DNA of 64,000 bases from Nocardioides luteus (GTDB lineage: Bacteria; Actinomycetota; Actinomycetes; Propionibacteriales; Nocardioidaceae). Below the pieces are notes generated by a model. The model had not been told where the DNA came from and ran no database searches. It saw only the letters and a program-made list of their open reading frames with translations. The translations under genes were made by a program, and so were the position numbers. The stretch covers positions 62,001 to 126,000 of the forward strand of contig NZ_BMRK01000013.1 of assembly GCF_014648595.1 (NCBI RefSeq). The letters run 5' to 3'. This document shows, in pieces, positions 8,727 to 18,261 of this stretch; positions within the stretch are counted from its first letter, which is position 1, and every line of letters begins with the position of its first letter.

Positions 8727-9510
8727 CGGGAGCCTTGATTCCGGGCGCCGGGTCGTAGCCCTCGACGGTGATGTCGTCGAGGTCGAAGGCGTCGATGTCC
8801 TTGACGTCGGGGTTGAGGCGGAGGCGCGGTAGCGGCCGCGGCTCCCGGGTGAGCTGGAGGCGGGCCTGCTCGATGTGGTTGCTGTAGAGGTGCGCGTCGC
8901 CGAGGGTGTGCACGAAGTAGCCCACCTCGAGGCCGGTCACCTGGGCGACCATGTGGGTGAGGAGGGCGTAGGAGGCGATGTTGAACGGTACGCCGAGGAA
9001 GACGTCCGCCGAACGCTGGTAGAGCTGCAGGCTCAGCTTGCCGTCGGCGACGTAGAACTGGCACAGCGTGTGGCACGGCGGCAGCGCCATGTCGTCGATG
9101 TCGGCCGGGTTCCAGGCCGTGATCACGTGGCGGCGGCTGTCGGGATCCTGCTTGATCTGGTCGATGATCCGAGCGATCTGGTCGACGTGACGACCGTCGG
9201 GGGTCGGCCAGGAGCGCCACTGGTAGCCGTAGACCGGGCCCAGGTCGCCGTTCTCGTCGGCCCACTCGTCCCAGATCGAGATGCCGCGCTCCTGCAGCCA
9301 GCGCACGTTGGTGTCGCCGCGCAGGAACCACAGCAGCTCGCCGAAGACCGACCGCGTGTGCACCTTCTTCGTGGTCAGCAGCGGAAAGCCCTCCGCCAGG
9401 TCGTAGCGGGTCTGGTGACCGAAGACGCTGATCGTGCCCGTCCCGGTGCGGTCGGACTTCTCCACTCCCTCGTCGAGGATGCGGTTCAACAGATCAAGAT
9501 AGGACTGCAC
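8716..9510 (-). CDS. thyA: Thymidylate synthase (ThyA type)
   Basis: Methylates dUMP to dTMP using methylene-tetrahydrofolate. It is 264 aa, like the E. coli enzyme. The catalytic Cys is C146 in '[14 protein letters not shown]'. The dUMP-binding segments '[12 protein letters not shown]' and '[18 protein letters not shown]' are intact, as is '[12 protein letters not shown]'. It directly precedes folA, forming the thyA–folA pair that links dTMP synthesis to folate recycling. Confidence 0.96.
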   Translation of the reverse strand: MQSYLDLLNRILDEGVEKSDRTGTGTISVFGHQTRYDLAEGFPLLTTKKVHTRSVFGELLWFLRGDTNVRWLQERGISIWDEWADENGDLGPVYGYQWRSWPTPDGRHVDQIARIIDQIKQDPDSRRHVITAWNPADIDDMALPPCHTLCQFYVADGKLSLQLYQRSADVFLGVPFNIASYALLTHMVAQVTGLEVGYFVHTLGDAHLYSNHIEQARLQLTREPRPLPRLRLNPDVKDIDAFDLDDITVEGYDPAPGIKAPVAV

Positions 9511-9537
9511 AGCCCCAGCCTAGGTCAGATCTCCCGG

Positions 9538-10392
9538 CTAGATCTCGACGGTGCCACGGATGGTCGTCAACGTGTCCCCGCCCACCCACACGGTCCGCCC
9601 GGTGGTCGAGCCTGTCGAGACCTCTTCAGAAGCCACATGCACCCGCCCCCGCCGCTTCAGGACGGTCCCCTGCGAGGCGACGTACGACTCGGGCAGTTGC
9701 CGTCCTGCCAACCACTGCCCCAGCGCCGCGTTGAGCGAGCCGGTGACCGGGTCCTCGAAGGCGACACCGTCGGCCGGGAAGAAGGCGCGCACCTCGACCG
9801 CGCACTCGCTGCCTTCCGGGTAGCGGCCGACCAGACCGACCTTGTGATCCCCGAGCACGCCATGGTCCGGAACAACCGCCAGCACCGCCTCGGCGTCGGC
9901 GAGCATCACCCCGATCCAGCCCGGCCCGTTGTCGCACCACTGGGCGTCCAAGATGGCCTCGCGCTCGATCCGCAGCCCCTTCGCGATGGCGACGAGTGAC
10001 TCCTCCTCGACCGAGCCGCCGCGGATCAGCTCGGGCGCGCCGAACGCGATCCGGTCTTGGTGACGGAGCTCGACCAGGCCGACACCGCACTCCTGCACGA
10101 GACGATCACCGCGAGGCTTGCCGCCGGCCTCGAGCCAGGCGTGCGCCGACCCGATCGTCGGATGACCTGCGAAGGGCAGCTCACCGCTGACCGTGAAGAT
10201 CCGCAGCCGGTAGTCGGCGGCCGGGTCCGTGGGCTCCAGCAGGAAGGTGGTCTCCGAGAGATTGGTCCACCGCGCGAACGCGGCCATCTGCTCGTCGCTC
10301 AGACCGTCGGCACCGTGGACCACGGCGACCGGGTTGCCCTTGAGGGGCTCGGAGCTGAAGACATCGACCTGGCGGAACTCGAACGCAGTCAC
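9538..10392 (-). CDS. PhzF family isomerase-like protein
   Basis: A 284-aa member of the PhzF/diaminopimelate-epimerase fold. It shows 'VDVFSSEPLKGNPVAVV', 'NLSETTFLLEP' with the catalytic-type Glu at residue 47, 'SGELPFAGHPTIGSAHAWL' and 'DPVTGSLNAALGQWL'. PhzF itself isomerises DHHA in phenazine synthesis, but most homologues have unknown substrates and no phenazine genes are near. Oddity: residues about 258–265 (EVSTGSTTG) are encoded by a copy of the dispersed short repeat at 9601–9622. It is inserted in frame between the last conserved strands. Confidence 0.88.
   Translation of the reverse strand: MTAFEFRQVDVFSSEPLKGNPVAVVHGADGLSDEQMAAFARWTNLSETTFLLEPTDPAADYRLRIFTVSGELPFAGHPTIGSAHAWLEAGGKPRGDRLVQECGVGLVELRHQDRIAFGAPELIRGGSVEEESLVAIAKGLRIEREAILDAQWCDNGPGWIGVMLADAEAVLAVVPDHGVLGDHKVGLVGRYPEGSECAVEVRAFFPADGVAFEDPVTGSLNAALGQWLAGRQLPESYVASQGTVLKRRGRVHVASEEVSTGSTTGRTVWVGGDTLTTIRGTVEI
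9601..9622 (+). repeat. Dispersed short repeat inside the phzF-like gene
   Basis: An exact copy of GGTCGAGCCTGTCGAGACC (with flanking GGT) lies in the 3' part of the phzF-like gene. It is read in frame as STGSTTG without breaking the gene. Confidence 0.88.
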
Positions 10393-10428
10393 ACGCCGAC
10401 CCTATCCGGGCCCAGCCGGGCACAGACC

Positions 10429-10689
10429 TCAGGAGGCGGAGAGCTTCATCGGGCCGTAGACCTGCCGGTCGTGCTCGTAGAGCACCACCGCGGCCACGCC
10501 CACGTCGAGGAGGTCCTGCCAGACCTCGCCCACCCACGACTCGGCGTCGCTCTGGTTGGCGAACCGCTGGCCGGCGAGGTCGCCGTCGACCGGCACCTCG
10601 GCTCCGGAGGCGTCGACGAGCTGCCACCACCACGGCCGGTCGGCGGCCGTGGGCTGCTTGAAGACGGACGGTACGTCGGGGATGCCCAT
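10429..10689 (-). CDS. Small conserved hypothetical protein coupled to gcvT
   Basis: An 86-aa soluble protein with no named domain that I recognise. It contains 'RPWWWQLVDASGAEV', 'QSDAESWVGEVWQDLL' and ends 'YGPMKLSAS'. Its ATG shares a base with the gcvT stop (TGATG), so it is translationally coupled to the glycine cleavage T protein. Codon use is that of a real gene. Confidence 0.75.
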   Translation of the reverse strand: MGIPDVPSVFKQPTAADRPWWWQLVDASGAEVPVDGDLAGQRFANQSDAESWVGEVWQDLLDVGVAAVVLYEHDRQVYGPMKLSAS

Positions 10690-11831
10690 CAGCCCTCCCG
10701 AACGTGCGACGGGACGAAGGGCGGCTTGGTGAGCTGGAAGATCTCACGCCGGCCGCGTACGTCGATGCCGATCTCGGCCTCGGGGTTGACCGTGGTCGAG
10801 ACGAGCACCAGGCCGACGCCCTTCTTCAGCGTCGGCGAGAAGGTGCCGGAGGTGACCTCACCGACGGGTACGTCGGCGGTCAGCGACGCGGTCATGTGCG
10901 GGCGCGGGATGCCGCGACCGACTGCGACGATGCCGCGCAGGGCGCGCTTGGCCCCGGCCTCCTTCTCCGCGACCAGCTTCTCGCGGCCCCAGAACGCCTC
11001 CTTCTTCCAGCCGACGGCCCAGCCGAGGCCGGCCTCGTTGGGGGTGACGTCGATGGTGATGTCCTGGCCGTGGAGGGGGTAGCCCATCTCGGTGCGCAGG
11101 GTGTCGCGGGAACCGAGGCCGCAGGGCATCACGCCGAGATCTTCACCGCGCGAGAGGAGCGCGTCCCAGAGCGCGCCGGCGGCCTCGTTGGCGACGATCA
11201 GCTCGTAGCCTCGCTCGCCCGAGTAGCCCGAGCGGCACACCACGACACCGATCTCCTCACCGAGCACGTCGGGGGCGGCGGCCTCGACGAAGGACATGTA
11301 CTCGTGGCCGGCCGGCAGCCCGACCGCCTCGAGCAGCTCGTCGGACTTCGGCCCCTGGACCGCGAGCACCGCGTAGTCGCGGTGGTGGTCGGAGAGGGTG
11401 ATCCCCTCGGGGGCGGCGGCCTCGAGGCGGCGTACGACCTCGGGGGTGTTGGCGGCGTTGGGGACGATCAGGACGTGCTCGGCGTCGCGGTAGTAGGCGA
11501 TCAGGTCGTCGACGATGCCGCCGGTCTCGTCGTCGCAGCAAAGCGTGTACTGCGCCTTGCCGGGCTTGATCCGGTTGAGGTCGTTGGTGAAGGAGGCGTT
11601 GACGAAGTCGGCAGCACCCTCGCCACTGATCATGACCTTGCCCAGGTGGCTGACGTCGAAGACACCGACGGCCTCGCGGACCGCGGTGTGCTCCTTGACG
11701 ACGCCGGCGTACTCCAGCGGCATCGACCAGCCGCCGAACTCGCCGAACTTCGCACCGAGTCCCTGGTGCTTTTCGTGCAGGGGGGACTGGAGCAGCTCCG
11801 ACCCGCCCCCCATGGAGGTCTCATCAGCCAT
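10689..11831 (-). CDS. gcvT: Glycine cleavage system aminomethyltransferase (T protein)
   Basis: Transfers the methylene group of the aminomethyl-lipoyl H protein to tetrahydrofolate, releasing ammonia. It is 380 aa. The N-terminal 'LHEKHQGLGAKFGEFGGWSMPLEY', 'GVFDVSHLGKVMISG', 'CCDDETGGIVDDLIAYY' and 'YSGERGYELIV' are all T-protein signatures. The other gcv genes are not adjacent. It is divergent from pepA across 77 bases. I saw no glycine riboswitch in that gap. Confidence 0.95.
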   Translation of the reverse strand: MADETSMGGGSELLQSPLHEKHQGLGAKFGEFGGWSMPLEYAGVVKEHTAVREAVGVFDVSHLGKVMISGEGAADFVNASFTNDLNRIKPGKAQYTLCCDDETGGIVDDLIAYYRDAEHVLIVPNAANTPEVVRRLEAAAPEGITLSDHHRDYAVLAVQGPKSDELLEAVGLPAGHEYMSFVEAAAPDVLGEEIGVVVCRSGYSGERGYELIVANEAAGALWDALLSRGEDLGVMPCGLGSRDTLRTEMGYPLHGQDITIDVTPNEAGLGWAVGWKKEAFWGREKLVAEKEAGAKRALRGIVAVGRGIPRPHMTASLTADVPVGEVTSGTFSPTLKKGVGLVLVSTTVNPEAEIGIDVRGRREIFQLTKPPFVPSHVREG

Positions 11832-11908
11832 GCTGCGAACTTATCGCACCGGGCCGACACAGCCAGGTCCGCGCCCCCTCCGGGCGTGCCACACCTACAC
11901 TGCACTGC

Positions 11909-13429
11909 GTGACCCTGCCTGACATCGCTTACACCCTGCGTACCGCTTCTCCTGCCAAGACTCGTGCCGAGGCGGTCGTCGTCGGTATCGGTCAGGGCCG
12001 CAAGGACGTGGAGCTCGCCACGGGCGCCGAGGACGTCAAGGCCGCCTATGGACGCAGATGGCGCGGGCTGCTCGCCACCCTCGGCGTCACCGGCAAGGCC
12101 GGCGAGGTCACCCGTCTGCCCGCGGGCTCCGAGCTCGGCGCCCAGCTCCTGGTGCTGGCCGGCCTCGGCAAGGCCGACGCGGACGGCAACCACTCCACCG
12201 ATGCGGTACGCCGCGCCGCCGGCGCCGCCGCCCGCGCGGTGCCCAACGCGACCTCCGTCGCCGTGGCCCTCCCGGCCGACACCCCCGAGCTCGTGCGAGC
12301 GGTCACCGAGGGCTACCTCCTCGGCGGCTACACCTACACGGCCTACAAGTCCGGCGGGGACAAGAAGGAGGACAAGGGTCCGAGCGACGTCGCCTTCTTG
12401 AGCCCGATCGCGCGGCGCGACGACGCGGTGACCGCCTTCGAGGAGGCGCAGGTCGTCGCCCAGGCGGTGGCCGGCACCCGCGAGTGGGTCAACGTCCCGC
12501 CCGCCGACCTGACTCCCCCGGCCTTCGCCGAGGCCATCACCCACGTCGCCGACCTCGTCGACGGCGTCGAGGCCACCGTCCTCGACGAGAAGCAGCTCGC
12601 CGAGCTCGGCTGCGGCGGCATCCTCGCCGTCGGGATGGGCTCGGCCGCGATGCCGCGCCTGGTCGAGCTGACCTACTCCCCCGAGGACGCGCGCGGCCAC
12701 ATCGCGCTCGTCGGCAAGGGCATCACCTTCGACTCCGGCGGTCTCACGATCAAGCCCGGCGGCTCGATGTCCACGATGAAGTCCGACATGGCCGGAGCCG
12801 CCGCCGTCGCCCAGGCGACCTTCGCGATCGCCCGGCTGGGGCTTCCGGTCAAGGTCTCCGCGTTCGTGCCGATGGCGGAGAACATGGTCTCCGGCTCGGC
12901 CTACCGGCCCGGCGACGTCGTCACCCACTACGGCGGCAAGACCGTCGAGGTCTCCAACATGGACGCCGAGGGCCGGATGATCCTCGCCGACGCCCTGGTG
13001 CGGGCGACCGAGGTCTCTCCTGATGTGATCCTCGACGTCGCCACCCTCACCGGCCACATGGTGATGGCGCTGGGTGACAAGGTCAGTGGAGTGCTCGGTT
13101 CCGAGGAGATCGTCGACAGCGTCCTCGCCGCCGCGAAGGTGGCCGGCGAGCAGATGTGGCCGATGCCCATCCCGGAATGGATGGAGGAGCGGATCCGTTC
13201 CTCCAAGGTGGCCGACCTCAACCAGCACGACTGGATCCGCTGGGGCGGCGGACTGTACGCGGCAGCGTTCCTGCGGGAGTTCACCAACGGCCTCCCCTGG
13301 GCCCATCTCGACATCGCCGGGCCCTCGTTCAACAGCGGCGGTGCCGCCGGTCACCTCACGCCCGGAGGCACGGGTGTGGCGGTGGCAACACTGGTGGACT
13401 ACGTACGCAACATGGCTACCGATCAGTAA
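11909..13429 (+). CDS. pepA: Leucyl aminopeptidase (M17)
   Basis: Cytosolic dinuclear-metal exopeptidase that removes N-terminal residues from peptides. It is 506 aa from a GTG start. The catalytic/metal block 'VGKGITFDSGGLTIKPGG' is near residue 270, 'MKSDMAGAAAV' follows, and the family signature appears as NMDAEGRM near residue 350, where NTDAEGRL is usual. The C-terminal 'HLDIAGPSFNS' ends the catalytic domain. The N-terminal 160 residues are the less conserved macro-like domain. Confidence 0.95.
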   Translation: MTLPDIAYTLRTASPAKTRAEAVVVGIGQGRKDVELATGAEDVKAAYGRRWRGLLATLGVTGKAGEVTRLPAGSELGAQLLVLAGLGKADADGNHSTDAVRRAAGAAARAVPNATSVAVALPADTPELVRAVTEGYLLGGYTYTAYKSGGDKKEDKGPSDVAFLSPIARRDDAVTAFEEAQVVAQAVAGTREWVNVPPADLTPPAFAEAITHVADLVDGVEATVLDEKQLAELGCGGILAVGMGSAAMPRLVELTYSPEDARGHIALVGKGITFDSGGLTIKPGGSMSTMKSDMAGAAAVAQATFAIARLGLPVKVSAFVPMAENMVSGSAYRPGDVVTHYGGKTVEVSNMDAEGRMILADALVRATEVSPDVILDVATLTGHMVMALGDKVSGVLGSEEIVDSVLAAAKVAGEQMWPMPIPEWMEERIRSSKVADLNQHDWIRWGGGLYAAAFLREFTNGLPWAHLDIAGPSFNSGGAAGHLTPGGTGVAVATLVDYVRNMATDQ

Positions 13430-13437
13430 TGGTCCGG

Positions 13438-13469
13438 TTGACACAGTCTTCTGGGGGTAGTGACAAGAT
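13438..13469 (+). promoter_or_regulatory. Candidate promoter between pepA and sucB
   Basis: A consensus -35 hexamer TTGACA is at 13438–13443. The downstream -10 is imperfect (TAGTGA at 13459 with a short 15-bp spacer). It would give a long leader of about 190 nt before sucB. No other feature was seen in the 230-bp gap. Confidence 0.35.
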
Positions 13470-13660
13470 GGGCAGCGTGATCGACGCCCTTGGCCGCTCT
13501 TCCGGCGGCATCATGAGTGCGTCGGGCAGGTGTCGGCTCAGACCGACGCGCCTCTCTCTTCTCACAGAGTCTTCTCGGCGGGCCGTCGTGCCTCGTCGTG
13601 GCGGCGCGCGTGTCCGGACATACAAGTAGAGCAACGAACAGACGTAGAACGAAGGAACCC

Positions 13661-15499
13661 ATGGCCACCGAAGTAACTCTCCCGGCACTCGGCGAGTCCG
13701 TCACCGAGGGCACCGTCACCCGCTGGCTCAAGCAGGTCGGCGACACCGTTGCGGTCGACGAGGCCCTGCTGGAGGTCTCCACCGACAAGGTCGACACCGA
13801 GATCCCCTCGCCGGTCGCCGGCACCGTGCTCGAGATCAAGGCGGCCGAGGACGACACCGTCGAGGTCGGTGGCCTGCTCGCCATCGTCGGCGCGGACGAC
13901 GAGGCCGGCGCCTCTCCGGCCCCGGAGCCCGAGCCTGCGCAGGACGAGGCCGCTCCGGCCGCTGAGCCCGAGGCCCCGGCCGAGCCCGAGGCTCCCGCCG
14001 AGCCCGAGGCCCCCGCCGAGTCGAGCGCTCCCGCCGAGCAGGCCCCGGCCTCAGGCGGCGGTGGCAACTCCACCGAGGTCGTGCTCCCCGCGCTGGGCGA
14101 GTCGGTCACCGAGGGCACCGTCACCCGCTGGCTCAAGCAGGTCGGCGACGAGGTGGCCGTCGACGACGCGCTGCTCGAGGTCTCCACCGACAAGGTCGAC
14201 ACCGAGATCCCCTCGCCCGTGGCCGGCACCCTGCTCGAGATCAAGGTCGAGGAGGACGAGACCGTCGAGGTCGGCGCCGTGCTCGCGGTCGTCGGTGACG
14301 CCGGTGCCGCCCCGTCCGGCGACTCCGCTCCCGCCGAGCCCGAGGCCCCGAAGGCCGAGGCCGAGCCCACGCCCGAGCCGGCCCCGGAGCCCGAGCCGGA
14401 GCCCGAGCCCGCACAGGAGCCCACCCCCAAGGCGGAGACCTCCGCTCCCGCGGCCGAGAAGCCGGCGGAGAAGCCCGCCGAGGAGAAGCCCGCTGAGAAG
14501 CCGGCCGAGGCCGCCCCGGCCCACGCCGCTCCGTCCACGGAGAGCTCGCCCGCGATCCAGCCCGGTGGCTACGTCACCCCGCTGGTGCGCAAGCTCGCCG
14601 CCCAGCACAACGTCGACCTCGACTCCGTCAAGGGCTCGGGCGTCGGTGGCCGCATCCGCAAGGAGGACGTCCTCCAGGCGGCCGCCGCCAAGGCGGCTCC
14701 GGCCCAGGAGGCCCCGGCTGCTCAGGCTGCCCCGGCTCCCGCCTCGTCGGCCTCGTCGGCTCCCGCCGCCCCCGCGTCGCCGTCGCCGCTGCGTGGCACC
14801 ACCGAGAAGATCTCGCGCCTGCGCAAGGTGATCGCCCAGCGGATGACCGAGTCGCTGCAGACCTCGGCCCAGCTGACCCAGGTCATGGAGGTCGATGTCA
14901 CCAACATCGCCCGCCTCCGTGAGGCCAACAAGGCCGGCTTCCAGCAGCGTGAGGGCGTCAAGCTGACGTACCTGCCGTTCTTCGCCAAGGCCGCCATCGA
15001 CACGCTCAAGGTGCACCCGAAGCTCAACGCCGGGATCGACACCGAGGCCGGCACGGTCAGCTACTACGACCGCGAGAACATCGCCTTCGCCGTGGACACC
15101 GAGAAGGGTCTGATCACCCCGGTCGTCAAGGACGCCGGTGACCTCTCGATCGCGGGTCTCGCCAAGAAGATCGCCGACGTGGCCGACCGCACCCGCAACA
15201 ACAAGATCAGCCCCGACGAGCTCTCCGGTGGCACCTTCACGATCACCAACCTGGGATCGTTCGGCGCGCTCTTCGACACCCCGATCATCAACCAGCCGCA
15301 GGTCGCCATCCTCGGCCCGGGTGCCGTGGTGAAGCGTCCGGTCGTCATCGACGACCCCGACCTCGGCGAGACGATCGCGGTGCGCTACATGGTCAACATC
15401 GCGCTGACCTACGACCACCGCCTGGTCGACGGCGCCGACGCCGGTCGCTTCCTCCAGGACGTGAAGAAGCGCCTCGAGGCCGGTCAGTTCGAGATCTGA
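13661..15499 (+). CDS. sucB: 2-oxoglutarate dehydrogenase E2, dihydrolipoamide succinyltransferase
   Basis: E2 core of a 2-oxo-acid dehydrogenase complex. The 612-aa form starts at the ATG at 13661, behind the RBS GAAGGA. It has two lipoyl domains (lysines K43 and K178, both in [12 protein letters not shown]), long Ala/Pro/Glu linkers, an E3-binding domain ([17 protein letters not shown], about 302–340) and the acyltransferase core with H586 in '[15 protein letters not shown]'. The lipB and lipA genes that follow make the cofactor for its lipoyl lysines. Two lipoyl domains and the TEIPSP context fit actinobacterial SucB/DlaT. The exact substrate (succinyl versus acetyl) is not certain. Confidence 0.93.
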   Translation: MATEVTLPALGESVTEGTVTRWLKQVGDTVAVDEALLEVSTDKVDTEIPSPVAGTVLEIKAAEDDTVEVGGLLAIVGADDEAGASPAPEPEPAQDEAAPAAEPEAPAEPEAPAEPEAPAESSAPAEQAPASGGGGNSTEVVLPALGESVTEGTVTRWLKQVGDEVAVDDALLEVSTDKVDTEIPSPVAGTLLEIKVEEDETVEVGAVLAVVGDAGAAPSGDSAPAEPEAPKAEAEPTPEPAPEPEPEPEPAQEPTPKAETSAPAAEKPAEKPAEEKPAEKPAEAAPAHAAPSTESSPAIQPGGYVTPLVRKLAAQHNVDLDSVKGSGVGGRIRKEDVLQAAAAKAAPAQEAPAAQAAPAPASSASSAPAAPASPSPLRGTTEKISRLRKVIAQRMTESLQTSAQLTQVMEVDVTNIARLREANKAGFQQREGVKLTYLPFFAKAAIDTLKVHPKLNAGIDTEAGTVSYYDRENIAFAVDTEKGLITPVVKDAGDLSIAGLAKKIADVADRTRNNKISPDELSGGTFTITNLGSFGALFDTPIINQPQVAILGPGAVVKRPVVIDDPDLGETIAVRYMVNIALTYDHRLVDGADAGRFLQDVKKRLEAGQFEI

Positions 15500-15512
15500 T
15501 CTCGTTCTCCGC

Positions 15513-15548
15513 CAGGTGCCCCGGACCCATCGCGGTCCGGGGCACCTG
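15513..15548 (+). terminator. sucB terminator hairpin
   Basis: Perfect 15-bp arms (15513–15527 and 15534–15548) with a 6-nt loop, 14 bases after the sucB stop. There is no strong T-tract, as is common in high-GC Actinobacteria. Confidence 0.85.
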
Positions 15549-15574
15549 CCATGTCTGCCGAGCTTGACGGGCAC

Positions 15575-15618
15575 TTCATGGACTTGACGGGTGTTCCAGT
15601 GCCCGTCAAGTCCATGAA
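15575..15618. repeat. 17-bp inverted repeat before lipB
   Basis: The arms TTCATGGACTTGACGGG (15575–15591) and their exact complement (15602–15618) flank a 10-nt spacer. A further copy of CTTGACGGGCAC lies just upstream at 15563. The element follows the sucB terminator and precedes lipB by 50 bases. It may be a second terminator, an operator, or a repetitive palindrome. Confidence 0.75.
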
Positions 15619-15668
15619 TACCCGGTCGACCGGGTATCCCACACCCGGCGAGGCGTACGATCACAGCT

Positions 15669-16406
15669 GTGACTGAGCTGCGCTTCGTTGAGGTCGGGAC
15701 GATCGACTACCTGGACGCCTGGGAGCTGCAGAAGCAGATCCACCAGCGCGTCGTGGACCGTGAGGAACCCGACACCGTGCTGCTGCTCGAGCACCCACCG
15801 ACCTACACCGCCGGGAAGCGTACGAAGCCGGAGGACCGCCCTGCCGACCCCGGCGGCGCGCCGGTGATCGACGTCGACCGGGGTGGCGAGGTGACCTTCC
15901 ACGGGCCGGGCCAGATCGTCGCCTACCCGATCGTGCGGCTGCCGGAGAAGGTCAAGGTCGTCGACTTCGTACGCCGCCTCGAGCAGGCGATGATCCGCAC
16001 CTGCGCCGAGTTCGGCGTCACCGCCTACCGGGTCCCCGGCCGCAGCGGCGTGTGGCTGCCCGAGGGCGAGACCCCCGACGGCGTACGCCGCCTGGAGCGC
16101 AAGGTCGGCGCGATCGGGCTGCGGGTCAGCCAGCACGTGACGATGCACGGCATCGCGCTCAACTGCGACGTCGACCTGGGGTGGTACGAGCGGTTCGTCC
16201 CCTGCGGGATCTCCGACGCCGGGGTCACCACGCTCTCCTTGGAGACCGGTCGCCGGATCACCAACGAGGAGGCGATGCCGGTGCTCCACGAGCAGGTCGC
16301 CGAGATGCTCTCCTGGCGCGACTACGAGCCCGGCCCGAGCCTGGAGCCCAAGCCGGACCCCGCCAAGACTCCGCGGGTCCCGCTGCTCTCCCCCAGCCTG
16401 GGGTGA
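15669..16406 (+). CDS. lipB: Octanoyl-ACP:protein N-octanoyltransferase
   Basis: Moves the octanoyl group from ACP to lipoyl domains, the first step of lipoate synthesis. It is 245 aa from a GTG. The motifs 'EHPPTYTAGKRT', 'RGGEVTFHGPGQIVAYPIV' and 'RKVGAIGLRVSQHVTMHGIA' include K145. The catalytic C179 lies in 'FVPCGISDAGVTTL'. It sits between sucB (substrate protein) and lipA (next enzyme). Confidence 0.96.
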   Translation: MTELRFVEVGTIDYLDAWELQKQIHQRVVDREEPDTVLLLEHPPTYTAGKRTKPEDRPADPGGAPVIDVDRGGEVTFHGPGQIVAYPIVRLPEKVKVVDFVRRLEQAMIRTCAEFGVTAYRVPGRSGVWLPEGETPDGVRRLERKVGAIGLRVSQHVTMHGIALNCDVDLGWYERFVPCGISDAGVTTLSLETGRRITNEEAMPVLHEQVAEMLSWRDYEPGPSLEPKPDPAKTPRVPLLSPSLG

Positions 16407-16476
16407 GCCGGCACGGGTGACCGGCGAGTAACCGCCTGGCTTCGAGGATCTCCCCGCCCCGGCGTACGCTAATGGG

Positions 16477-17421
16477 GTGACTCAAGCTCCTGCCCCCGAA
16501 GGTCGCAAGCTCCTCCGTCTCGAGGTCCGCAACGCGCAGACTCCGATCGAACGCAAACCGGAGTGGATCAAGACCAAAGCGAAGATGGGGCCGGAATACA
16601 AGGAGCTCACCGCGCTGGTGAAGTCCGAGGGTCTCCACACGGTGTGCCAGGAGGCCGGCTGCCCCAACATCTTCGAGTGCTGGGAGGACCGCGAGGCCAC
16701 CTTCCTCATCGGTGGCGACCAGTGCACCCGGCGCTGCGACTTCTGCCAGATCGACACCGGCAAGCCGACTGCTCTCGACCGTGACGAGCCGCGCCGCGTG
16801 GCCGAGTCCGTGCAGACCATGGGCCTGAAGTACGCCACCATCACCGGCGTCGCCCGCGACGACCTCGCCGACGGCGGCGCCTGGCTCTACGCCGAGACGG
16901 TCAAGCAGATCCACGAGCTCAACCCCGAGACCGGCGTCGAGAACCTGATCCCCGACTTCAACGGCATCCCCGAGCTCCTCACCGAGGTCTTCGAGTCCCG
17001 TCCCGAGGTGCTCGCCCACAACGTCGAGACCGTGCCGCGGATCTTCAAGCGCATCCGCCCGGCCTTCCGCTACGAGCGGAGCCTCGACGTGATCACCCAG
17101 GCGCGCAACTTCGGCCTGGTCACCAAGTCCAACCTGATCCTCGGCATGGGCGAGACCCGCGAGGAGGTCTCCGAGGCCCTGCGCGACCTGCACTCGGCCG
17201 GCTGCGAGCTGATCACCATCACGCAGTACCTTCGCCCCAGCGTGCGTCACCACCCGGTCGAGCGGTGGGTCAAGCCCGAGGAGTTCATCGAGCTCCAGGC
17301 CGAGGCCGAGGAGATCGGCTTCTCCGGTGTCATGTCCGGTCCGCTGGTGCGTTCGTCCTACCGCGCCGGTCGGCTGTACCGTCAGGCGATCGAGGCGCGC
17401 GGCGCCTCCTCCGTGGCCTGA
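16477..17421 (+). CDS. lipA: Lipoyl synthase
   Basis: Radical-SAM enzyme that inserts two sulfurs into the octanoyl chain. It is 314 aa from a GTG. The auxiliary cluster cysteines are C57, C62 and C68 ([12 protein letters not shown]). The radical-SAM cysteines are C83, C87 and C90 (CTRRCDFC). The C-terminal '[11 protein letters not shown]' carries the Ser that ligates the auxiliary cluster. It lies 70 bases after lipB. Confidence 0.97.
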   Translation: MTQAPAPEGRKLLRLEVRNAQTPIERKPEWIKTKAKMGPEYKELTALVKSEGLHTVCQEAGCPNIFECWEDREATFLIGGDQCTRRCDFCQIDTGKPTALDRDEPRRVAESVQTMGLKYATITGVARDDLADGGAWLYAETVKQIHELNPETGVENLIPDFNGIPELLTEVFESRPEVLAHNVETVPRIFKRIRPAFRYERSLDVITQARNFGLVTKSNLILGMGETREEVSEALRDLHSAGCELITITQYLRPSVRHHPVERWVKPEEFIELQAEAEEIGFSGVMSGPLVRSSYRAGRLYRQAIEARGASSVA

Positions 17422-17451
17422 GTCCCTGCGTACGAAAACTGAAAGAGGAAG

Positions 17452-18162
17452 ATGTCCCAGACCGACCCGAGCAACATGAGTCGCCGCCAGCAGATGGTGG
17501 AGACCTACAAGCTCACCAAGCAGTCAGACCCCAAGATCGGCCTCATCCTGGCCGCGGTCTTCGTGGTCGTCGCCGCCGTCGCCGGCGCGATCTTCTGGCT
17601 CCTGCCCGGCGAGGGCGTCTTCTCCTGGATCTTCACGATCGTCGGCGCGCTCCTGGCCGGTCTGCTGGCCGCCATGATCGTCTTCTCGCGGCGCGCGCAG
17701 AAGGTCATGTACTCACGCCTCGAGGGTCAGGTCGGCGGTGGGTACGCAGCCCTGACCATGCTCCGCAGGGGCTGGACCGTCACCCAGGCCGTCGGCGTCG
17801 AGCCGCGCAGCCAGACCCTCGTGCACCGCGTCGTCGGCCCTCCGGGAGTAGTCCTGGTCGGTGAGGGCAACAGTCCCAGCAAGGTCCGCTCGCTGCTGGC
17901 CAGCACCAAGCGCACCCACGCCCGCGTGCTGGGCGAGGTGCCGATCACGACCGTCGTCGCCGGCAACGGTGACGACGAGGTGCCGCTGCCGCAGCTGACC
18001 AAGCACGTCACCAAGCTCGGCCGCAACGTCGCCGGCCCCGAGATCACCGACATCATCAACCGCCTCAAGGCGGTCGACGCCACTCGCGGCACCCTGCCGA
18101 TCCCGAAGGGCCCCGTCCCGACGTCGATGAAGGGTATGCGCGGCAACCTCCGCGGTCGCTGA
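17452..18162 (+). CDS. DUF4191 family membrane protein
   Basis: A 236-aa protein found next to lipA in many Actinobacteria, function unknown. Two membrane helices (about 28–48 and 55–77) follow a basic N-terminus. The soluble part has 'RAQKVMYSRLEGQVGGGYAAL', 'VHRVVGPPGVVLVGEG' and ends with a basic glycine tail (MKGMRGNLRGR). It has its own RBS (GAAAGAGGAAG). The context suggests a link to lipoylation or the envelope, but nothing in the sequence proves it. Confidence 0.88.
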   Translation: MSQTDPSNMSRRQQMVETYKLTKQSDPKIGLILAAVFVVVAAVAGAIFWLLPGEGVFSWIFTIVGALLAGLLAAMIVFSRRAQKVMYSRLEGQVGGGYAALTMLRRGWTVTQAVGVEPRSQTLVHRVVGPPGVVLVGEGNSPSKVRSLLASTKRTHARVLGEVPITTVVAGNGDDEVPLPQLTKHVTKLGRNVAGPEITDIINRLKAVDATRGTLPIPKGPVPTSMKGMRGNLRGR

Positions 18163-18184
18163 TCCTTCACTCTCGCAACATTCG

Positions 18185-18239
18185 ATCGGGGCGTTCCGGC
18201 CCGCCGCTCACGAGCGGTGCAGAGCTGGAACGCCCCGAT
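18185..18239 (+). terminator. Terminator hairpin after the DUF4191 gene
   Basis: The 13-bp arms ATCGGGGCGTTCC (18185–18197) and complement (18227–18239) enclose a smaller stem. It lies between convergent genes and probably works in both directions. Confidence 0.75.
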
Positions 18240-18261
18240 TCGTCGTGTCGAGGACGCCTGC

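Noticed and set aside
11832-11908. Glycine riboswitch before gcvT
   Set aside because: The divergent gap is only 77 bases and shows no glycine-aptamer pattern.
13700-14300. Internal tandem repeat in sucB as a mobile duplication
   Set aside because: It is the normal double lipoyl domain.
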